A stretch of DNA of 64,000 nucleotides from Haematococcus lacustris (Eukaryota > Chlorophyta > Chlorophyceae > Chlamydomonadales > Haematococcaceae): the NCBI GenBank assembly GCA_030144725.1, contig JASKMD010000008.1, forward strand, positions 2,308,143-2,372,142, in the 5' to 3' direction. The first letter of the stretch is position 1; every line of letters starts with the position of its first letter. A program made the translations under genes and the position numbers. Positions 56,396 through 64,000 of the stretch are shown piece after piece. The notes under the pieces were generated by a model. It did not search any database. It saw only the letters and a program-made list of their open reading frames with translations, and was not told the DNA's origin.

Positions 56396-57252
56396 CTACT
56401 GCTAAAGTTGCCAAAGGCATCGCCGTCAATGGGAAGGGCAAGGGCATGCCATACAGGTGCACCCCAATGAGGACACCGCAGAACGGGGGGCCTTGGGGGG
56501 TCTTTTCAGTCTTGGGGAGTCGGAGGTGGCCTTCCCTTAGGGTGAGTTTCCTGTGGGTGTGGGCAGAGGGTGGAGCTGGGGGTGGGGGAGGGAGGAGCAG
56601 GTGGCGGGCAATGTGGCCCTAGGGGGCGGGCAAGATGAATAACTGAGGGAGGGTGGACCCAGCGCCCATGGAAGTGGCGACAGGATGTTGAGGCGTCCTA
56701 ACGGCCTGGCACTGCTTGCGCTGACTAATAGCCTGCCCATCTTATAAGCGGCAGAGATACCGACACTTCACAAGGATTGCTGCAGGTGTGCTTCACTGCC
56801 TCCACTGCCTCAAGGATGCTACTGGCACAGCGCATTTGAAAATGACATTCGTATTGTACTGTCTGTCGGGGCTCACTGTCCATCTGGCGTGCGTAGAGCA
56901 CAGAGTTGCAGTAGAATGCCGAAACCCGGGCAAGGAGACATGCGAGGTGATACTGGGGGCGTCGACCATCAAGCTCCACAGCTGCTGGCGTATTACAAGA
57001 ATCGCGTAGGTCAGTAGGAAAACAAGTGGTGCCATTGCCCGGTCAAGTAGTCAGTCACCTTGTTTGCAATGGGCCGAGCTTGCACGAGCAGCTGCCACAA
57101 GTCACATGTGCACTCCTGGATAACCGCCCAGTGTAAGAGATCGCTGGTCCCTGTTGCTGACCAGTTAATCACATGTATGGAGCTAGTGCCTCCTTTTAAC
57201 CCTGATGCCCTATGTTTTGACACGCTGCGACATGCTGTGACACCCCACGCAG
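56396..57252. other. Upstream region of the CCDC77-like gene
   Basis: Should contain its promoter and first exon(s). I see no secure start codon, TATA-like element or upstream exon. A stretch at 56.77-57.0 kb is open on both strands but unassigned. Confidence 0.4.
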
Positions 57253-60200
57253 AGGAGTTCGAAAAGGAGCGTGCTGAGATGGTGGAGAGTGTTCACAGGT
57301 GCTCAGTACAAGCTGCAGAAACACATCGCCTGGAGTGGGAGAACAGACAGCGAGCAGATGAGATCAGAGAACTGCAGAAGGTGAATGGCCTTGTTTTGCA
57401 GCAGAGAGCAGTGTAGCTAACATGTTTGTGTGCTGGTGAGGAAGGGACAGCTGGGTTGGACAACAGCACCACATGAGGGTTGCAGCTTTGCTCATGTGGA
57501 TCACAGCCTGCGGAGTTTTACACTGGTGTAACAGTACTCACCATGCAGAGTGTCAAACATGGACATGGAGGTATTATTCATACCTTTTAGGTACAGCTTC
57601 ATCGCTATAGCGTCATCGTTCACACCCTTGACAGCAATGAACCCCATTTCTGGTGGCGCGTTCCCTTCCCTGACCATTCTGGTGTAACAGAGTTGCTGCC
57701 CCGCTCACCTGCATTCTCCCACGCTGCTGCTCCCATGTCAACTTGCACAGGCACTCAGCGATGCACATGCCTTCTTGTTTGAGGAGCGGCAGCGCTTGCT
57801 GGCATTGCAAGCCGAGAATGACGAGCTGCGCCTGCAAGAGCTGGAAGACAGGTAAGCATGTGAGTGCCTAGGGTGGCTGAGGGTCTGTCAGGGCCGCCCT
57901 AGGTGCCACCAGCTCATACATCTCATCACAATCAGGGTGGTATTCAGGGTGTGGCTGGCCATGGCTGGCTGCGCAATGCAGGAAGCGTATCCAACAGCTG
58001 CTGGCAGGCAGCGACAGCAAAGCGCGGCAGCAGGCGTCCAGCTACAGTGTGGAGGCGCTGCTGCTGAAGATTGAGTCCCTCCAGGCTCAGCTGCAGGAAC
58101 ATGTGAGGCTGCGCCATGGGCTGCATCCATACCACCACGTCTCTCCCTGTATTGCAGCCAGCAGGACACAGGCGCTGCAGCGCGTGATCCCACAGCTACC
58201 CTTGCAGCTGTTGCTGCCACCTCTCCCTGAACAGAGTCCCTGACAGAGTCGGGCACCCAGCCCCAGCCCAGCCTTCCTGTCAGGCGTCTGACATGGCAGG
58301 CATCACACCATGATCACGCTTAGCTTATGCTTCATCGTTAGCTGCGCATACCTGATGTGCACGTCACAGCAGCTGTGGGACTGCAGTCTCTAGGGGTGGT
58401 AAAGTCATCATTGCCGACAATCAGCATCATCATCATCATCATCATCACTCCTGCAGCCTGGTAGTCACACCTCTGACACACTTCGACCCCATGGCCTGGC
58501 GAAGGTAAGCGTGGTGACCACTGTATGCGTTGTAGAAGCAGTTGGGCAACGAGCGAGTGGCAGCTCTGGTGGAGGACAGGCGCATTCGTGAGGCTGAGGA
58601 GGTTGCACACCGCTCCCATTGCAACCAGCAGCTGGAGCAGCTGGCCAGCAAGCTGGGCAAGGTCGAAGAGCAGCTGCGTCTTACCACATGCGACTTCATC
58701 CGCGGTGAGGAGGTACTGGGTGAGCTGCTGCCCTGCATACTGGCCTCCCTTTCCCTCCAGGGTGCCAAGTCAGGCAGGCCTGGCCCATGCCACAGTGCAG
58801 GGCTTGGTTTTCACCTGCTGAACAATGCATGCGGTATTCGATTATGCTGGACAACAGCAATTGCCATGCAATGAGGATGAGGATATTGAGAAATCCCGAT
58901 ATCAACAACTTGGGTTTTCACGGTTGGTTTTCACGGAGTGATCGATAAGTCAGTACCAGCACTGAACAGTATGTGGTACCCCACTCATACTACTGCAAGC
59001 GAGTCCTAGCAGGCTACCCAGCAGCTGCGCGAGGATGGCAGCCCAGGGCTATGACTGGCAAGGGGCTGTCGAGGTGGGCTCCAGAACATGGCGTTGTGTT
59101 GCCTGGGTTGGCTGTTGCAGCCCGCCGTGACAAGCAAGCTGCTGAAGAGACCATCGCAAGCTTAGAGACAGCCTTGGCCCAAGAGCGACAGCGTGCGGCT
59201 GAGGAGTTCAATTCGGTGAGAAAATGCCGCTCCGCATACACAGCAGTGGCATGCGGACGGTGGCAAGGTTGGCGGGAACGTGAGATTATTGCGTTGCCAC
59301 AAGCCACAAGGCTCATTTGGCCCAACGAAAAATGGACGAGATGCCCTTACCAATGGGCATGCGTAAGGGAGGCACGTGTTGGGTGTGGCCCCTTACCGCC
59401 CCTGCTGCCAGCTCACCTGGACCGATACGCACACTACTTACACCGCTGATGGGGTGGATATGGGCTGTAGCATGGGCCACTACCTTCCTTCTGGCTTGAC
59501 AGTTCTTCACAGCCCAGCCTGGGGTGCTGATCTTACCTGAAGGGCGGTGGGGACAAAGACCCCAATGAACGGCACAGGCACTCTGGGGTACGGGCAGCTG
59601 TTCCATGCCGTGCAGGGCCGGGTCAGGCCTCAATCGCTGTCCGCTGCCTCTGTGTACTGAAGGCCCTCATCAGCCCTGCAGGCAACCAGTAAAAGCGCAG
59701 AGGCAGGGGTGGTGGCAGTGGCAGAGGACCCTCAGGCTGTATGGAGTGAACCTACCCCTCACATGGCATGGACGCCTTCCACCTTCACTATTGCCTGACC
59801 CCTGTGACAGGGCCTTAGTCTAGACCTGGCATGACTGGTGGTGTTGGCTAGATGCCTTGGCCTGACCTGATTCCATCCGAGCTCACCTGATCTGACGGTG
59901 TGACAAGGAGAGGCATGTGTGACCTGTGCAGCTGCGGAAGGCCTCTGACAGTGAGCTGCGTGAGACCAGGTCGACGCTGGAAGGCAAGCTGGAGGCCATT
60001 ACCAGCAACCTGCGCAAGCAGGTGAGTGCTGCCCGGCAGCCTGAGCCCTGGCACCTCCCCGCTCTTGCTGCAGCAAAGTTCCACCGACCCAGCCACGATG
60101 ACCTGCACTGTACATCATATGCTCCTGTCACAGAATATGCTACACCATATGCTACTGTCACCTGGGTAGCCTCACTGCTTGCGCACCAACTGTCATGTGC

Positions 60201-61751
60201 CTGTCTGCTACCATTATTGCTGCCTGATGCCCTGTCATGGGCTTGTTAGCAGCAAAGATGTGAGGCCTGCTGTAGGATGGGATCAGCCACTGGGGTCATT
60301 CATCACCCCAGGCTGTCTGTACAGAGATGGCTGCAAGGGTGTGGACGGCTCCTTGCTAGCTAGAGCAGCTCCTTGCTTCCGCCTTGAGTGACACAGCCCC
60401 GTGTTTGGGATTGCTTTGCATCTGCATTGCAGTTGAAGGCCAAGGAGGAGGAATTGATCAACTTGAGCAGCATGCATACCCATGCGGCTGCCAGCGCTGA
60501 TGAGAGAGTGGCTGAGCTGGAGGCAAAGATATCTCGCTTGACAGCTGCCAACAAGCAGTTGGAAGTGCGAAGGTATGATCTTGCTGCCCAGGTACAACAG
60601 CCTGCCTGAGGGCTGGCTTGAATTAGGGATGGTAGATATGAAGGGCAGTGGATGCTTTGCAGCTTGCCAGTTCCCTCTTGAGCCTGAATGACAAGCAAGC
60701 CCTGTTTGAACAACATACAAGCCCCGTTTGAACATCATTAGACTGGGCCATCCCTGTGCGAGTGTAGGTTCCAGGACCAGGAGGGCTGGTCCGCAGACGT
60801 GACCAGCCTGCGCAAGCAGTTGACCGCAATTGACCGCAGACTACACGAAATGAGGCTGGCTGACAGGTGAGGGCGCAGCGGCAGGGGTCAGCCCGCCAGC
60901 CCCTGCTGAGCCCTGCGGTAGCATGGGGTGTGTTCAGGGTTCATGTACCCCAATGGGAACATCTCACGGGTAGCTAGTGGGCTATGTGACGCCTAGCTGC
61001 TGCTGCTCTTGCGCCACGCACCACGTCCATCTGCCTGCTGTCCTGCCCACCGCTGCCTTGGAGCTGGTCACGGGCAGGGAGATGCAGGGACTGAGGCAGT
61101 AGTCACACCCACACTGCCCTCTCAATCACATGTGCCTACCGCCTGGCATGCCCAATGAGGCCGCGAACAAGGCTTAGCAGCCATACCAGGCTGGCAAGTG
61201 GACCCTTGCCACTCTGACATCACATGTCAATGTCAGGGAGAATGAGTGACATCCTATGATGTTAGTGTTGCCTTCTCCTTCACGACACTGGCACAGTATC
61301 TTCCGTACTGACCTTTTGTCACGCTTCAGAAGCCTCAATGCCAATGGCATCTTGGACATCAAATGCTGCAGGATGAGGCTTTAACATTGTGCCTGGGTGA
61401 TGGTTAGCACGTCACTGCCTTACTGCCTCCTTGCTAAGGGGACCTGTCAACTGGCAATGGCTATTGTGCAGGCTGGATGACGAGGACCGGTTGGAGGCCA
61501 TCATCCATGGTCTGAGGCGCAGGGCTCCAGAGGCCCTGTCCGCGCCCGCCCAGGGCCTGAAGGGCCAAAAGCCTCGTGTCGCCAGTGGCAAGCCTGGCAG
61601 CAAGGGGGGCGGGGGCGGGGGTGGGGACGATGTCCATGCGGGCAAGGATGTCCATGGTGGCAAGGACGGTGTGGCGGGGGGCCTTCAGGAGATGCGGGCT
61701 CGAATCCTTGAGCTAGAGGCGCGCCTCATTGCCAAGCGCAAGGGGAGCTAA
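57253..61751 (+). CDS. CCDC77: CCDC77-like coiled-coil (centrosome/cilium-associated) protein, 5' partial
   Basis: Exons: 57253-57380 (HRLEWENRQRADEIRELQK), 57751-57851 (ALSDAHAFLFEERQRLLALQ, then AENDELRLQELEDR), 57982-58102 (KRIQQLLAGS, then LLLKIESLQAQLQEH), 58536-58704 (KQLGNERVAALVEDRRIREA to LRLTTCDFIRG), 59121-59215, 59932-60021, 60433-60572, 60768-60866 and 61472-61751 (stop TAA). All junctions have GT..AG and phases agree from exon 1 on, except that an extra exon between 58704 and 59121 is possible. The blocks ELQKALSDA, ENDxLxxQELEDRKxIQxLL and VEALLEDRRxR match CCDC77 as I remember it. The product is almost wholly coiled coil, with a Gly/Lys-rich linker before a final heptad stretch. 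CCDC77 is reported in cilia/centrosome proteomes; its biochemical role is unknown. Confidence 0.8.
59300..59700. other. Intron sequence of the CCDC77-like gene with unrelated open stretch
   Basis: Large intron (59216-59931) holding a plus-strand open stretch (59317-59499, start MAQRKMDEMPLPMGMRKGGT, hydrophobic end). It may be a dispersed repeat; a short related string (CGTTGGCCCA) occurs inverted at 2387. Not assigned. Confidence 0.3.
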
Positions 61752-62739
61752 TGGCAGAGCAATGTGTGGCATAAAGCGTTGCAAGCCTGACGGCTGCTTG
61801 TACTTGAAGGAGCCCTGTGACAGGAATATGCATGAGTGCATGAGATATAATGGTCACAGAAGGGCATGCACTTCTTGATGTTTCTTGCGACGCATGGTAT
61901 GACACCGTGCAATGTTGCAGCCTGCACACTACAAAGTGTGCACCCACACCTTAGGCTTCGCAACATCGTCACCCCATGCACTTTGAACCGTGTGGACAGA
62001 TGTACCATGAGTGGGCCTGGCAGCACCTTCCTGGTTTTGTGGTACACAAGTGGTTCTCTGGGCACAGTTCCTAAATGCACTGCAAACACGCTTGCTCAGG
62101 TATGCTGCCAGGGTGCCTGATGGTGCTGCATGACTTGGGGCAGTGGCCTCTCAGGCTCCACTGACTCAGGGCTGCCTGTAAGATCTGATACAGGTCTGAG
62201 TCTGTAGGCTGTCTCCGCTGCCGCCTCCTCTGCAGTCCCAGCTGCAACGCTCGACTTCGACGGTTTCAATCGCTGCAGGTCCTCCTGTCAGGGGCTGGCC
62301 AGCAGCTAAGGACGCGTCATCAAATGCAATGGCTGTCAAAGGACGGCCACCACCTCCAAACCCACCCACCCACCCACCCAGCCATTATCCCGCCGAGGCA
62401 GGCTCGGATTTTCTAACTTGGGGTGGTGTTTTGTCTGAATGGAGTACCTCTCACACATACATACAGGATGGCGCCTAGTTTGAGCTCACTATCCCTACAC
62501 CCCAGCGGTAGTCAATCGTATGCTGGGCCGCCCGTTTTGTTGTGCATGTTTATTAGGTCAGGTTTGTTAGGGTGGTCGCTAGGTTTGTGAAGTGGACGCT
62601 AACCCCGGGCCCGACACGCACTAGCACAGTTTCGTTTTTGACTTATTCTCGGCCAACCAACGAACTTGATATCATTTAGGGCCATTGACCGTCTCTCTGT
62701 TCCTTTTGACCCACCACGACTAGAAAACGCAATTACATC
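61752..62739. other. Between the CCDC77-like gene and the hAT element
   Basis: 3' flank, a short CCCAC run at 62360-62382 and the probable left part of the hAT element. No terminal inverted repeat or target duplication identified. Confidence 0.45.
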
Positions 62740-64000
62740 TTGAACCTCTTCTTCACAGGTCAGATAGCTATGCATATCCCATGCTCTACATGCTTGTCCA
62801 CACCACCACCTCTCAATACAATCCCTCGGGTCATCCCGCAGGAGTGGTTGCGCAATCAGCAAGGCCCAAACGGCACAGCACTTGTGCCCATGTGTGCAAC
62901 CCGGTTAAGCAGCATGTACAAGATGTTGTGGAGCTTGCAGCAAAACAAGCAGGCTCTCACCAACACATTTTTTGGGACGCCGATGAGCGCTCAAAGCTGA
63001 TCAAGGCCTGTGTGATGTCTGAGCCATGGTGGGATCTGAACAACTGCTTGGCGGAGCTGATGGTCCCCGTGGCTCAGCTGTTGACAGCCTTTCAAGCAGA
63101 TCACGCCAACCTTGCGGACGTGCACTACGGCTTGGCCACAGTGGATAAGTAGTTTGGTGATGCCACCAGGTGAGACACTACCTCCACCACCACCACCATC
63201 ACCACCACCACCACCATCACCACCATTACCACCATCATTTCCTTTTGATGCCCTGCCACCCCCCCCCCCCCAACCCCCCCCCCCCCCCCCAACCCCCCAC
63301 CCCACCCCCCACCCCACCCCACCCCACCCCACCCCATTCTCTTTGACTATGTACAGGAAGGTGCCCATTGAGTTTGGGGACGAGGTGATGGAGCTGGAGC
63401 AAGTGTTCTGCAAGCGATGGACTACAGGCACCATGTCAGTCTCTTCCTAGCTGCCCTGCTAGACCCCAGGTACCGCCACAAGCCTCACAACCTGACCATT
63501 GACGAGGTGTGGGCTGCAGAGGAGCTGGCTGCTAAGCTGGCAAGCGCGGATGGCCAGGGCAAGGATGCAGCTGGCAATGCAGCGCGCTTAGAGCTCCTCG
63601 ACACCTGGCTGGAGCCAGAGTACGCTGTTGGCATGGGGCTCGAGATGGACAGGTTTACACCGGACCTGACAGCAGACCCCGTGGCCTGGTGGCGCAGGTA
63701 TGGCTCAAAGCTGCCACACCTACAAGTTGTGGCGCAGCACGTGCTCAGCATCCCCACCTCAGCTGCCACAAAGCGCTCGTTCAGTGCCTTCAAGTTCATT
63801 TGGAGCGACTGGCGCTCTCGATTGTTGCTAGGGCGCATGTGGATCATGTCCTAAGTGTTCCTTCAACACACGGGTCATGAATCGCAAGGAGCACCACGCA
63901 TCAGCTCAGGCGCAAGAGGAGTGGGAGAGCTTCATGGCAGCCCAGGTAGTGCTCGATGCCCCTCAGCTAAAGCATGCACGTACACCCCACAGTGGTATTG
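62740..64000 (+). pseudogene. hAT-family transposase, C-terminal half, degenerate, cut by the window edge
   Basis: Segment 62800-63150 includes HIFWDADERSKLIKACVMSE and PVAQLLTAFQADHANLADVH, the usual hAT middle. After an intron (63168-about 63356, holding CCA and poly-C runs) comes KVPIEFGDEVMELEQVFCKR, a one-base frameshift, then HHVSLFLAALLDPRYRHKP (about 63440). The C-terminal dimerisation domain follows: DPVAWWRRYGSKLPHLQVVA, IPTSAATKRSFSAFKFIWSD (about 63680-63830). Another frameshift near 63840 leads to NTRVMNRKEHH. L-D-P-R-Y and the P-T-S-A-x-x-x-R-x-F-S block are diagnostic. BED finger and catalytic N-terminal part not seen. Confidence 0.75.
63180..63345 (+). repeat. CCA and C-rich runs in the hAT intron
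   Basis: (CCA/CAT)n at 63180-63235, then poly-C with (CCCCA)n at 63258-63338; sense strand is pyrimidine-rich just before the presumed acceptor. Confidence 0.85.

Overview
The window is eukaryotic nuclear DNA, most likely from a chlorophycean green alga of the volvocalean type (Haematococcus- or Chlamydomonas-like). That placement is inferred from intron-rich genes with GT..AG borders (donors mostly GTGAG), GC-rich coding sequence, abundant CAG/GCT runs, very large simple satellites inside introns, and the kinds of genes and transposons present. No bacterial-style operon is visible.

Three host genes are well supported. On the minus strand, about 3.46-11.7 kb, is an ionotropic glutamate receptor-like channel split into many short exons. 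Also on the minus strand, about 14.35-21.8 kb, is a MATE-family efflux carrier. Nine of its eleven exons were joined with matching intron phases down to the stop codon, and its introns hold most of the large satellites. On the plus strand, about 57.25-61.75 kb, is an orthologue of the coiled-coil protein CCDC77.

The rest is mostly mobile DNA. (i) At least nine fragments belong to a Fanzor-like (eukaryotic TnpB-like) family. They include a near full-length relic (0.43-1.99 kb, minus), two internally deleted derivatives that share both ends (23.16-23.67 and 48.84-50.53 kb), an N-terminal piece cut by an LTR insertion (27.23-28.01 kb), and C-terminal pieces of two other lineages (47.8, 54.1 and 55.5 kb). 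Just 3' of the stop codon, the two derivatives share a hairpin whose differences all preserve base pairing; it is a candidate guide-RNA scaffold. (ii) A head-to-tail array of a chromodomain Ty3/gypsy retrotransposon (28.8-40.5 kb, minus, period 5,942 bp, 230-bp LTRs) faces a diverged plus-strand relative across a 500-N gap. (iii) A degenerate hAT transposase lies at the right edge, and a possible second DDE-type fragment at 51.4 kb.

Satellites: CAG/CGG, (CAGC)n, (GGGC)n/(GGCA)n, a 15-bp minisatellite, (TGTCCC)n, (GGTCAG)n, (GGTCAA)n, (GGGGT)n and (AGGGGTC)n lie inside the two minus-strand host genes. A (GGGGA)n block and a 2,644-bp higher-order repeat built from GGACCCTGT modules fill 40.7-47.8 kb.

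Limits: exon borders come from splice-site and reading-frame inspection only. The first exons of all three host genes are not secured. Family names rest on recognised motifs, not searches.
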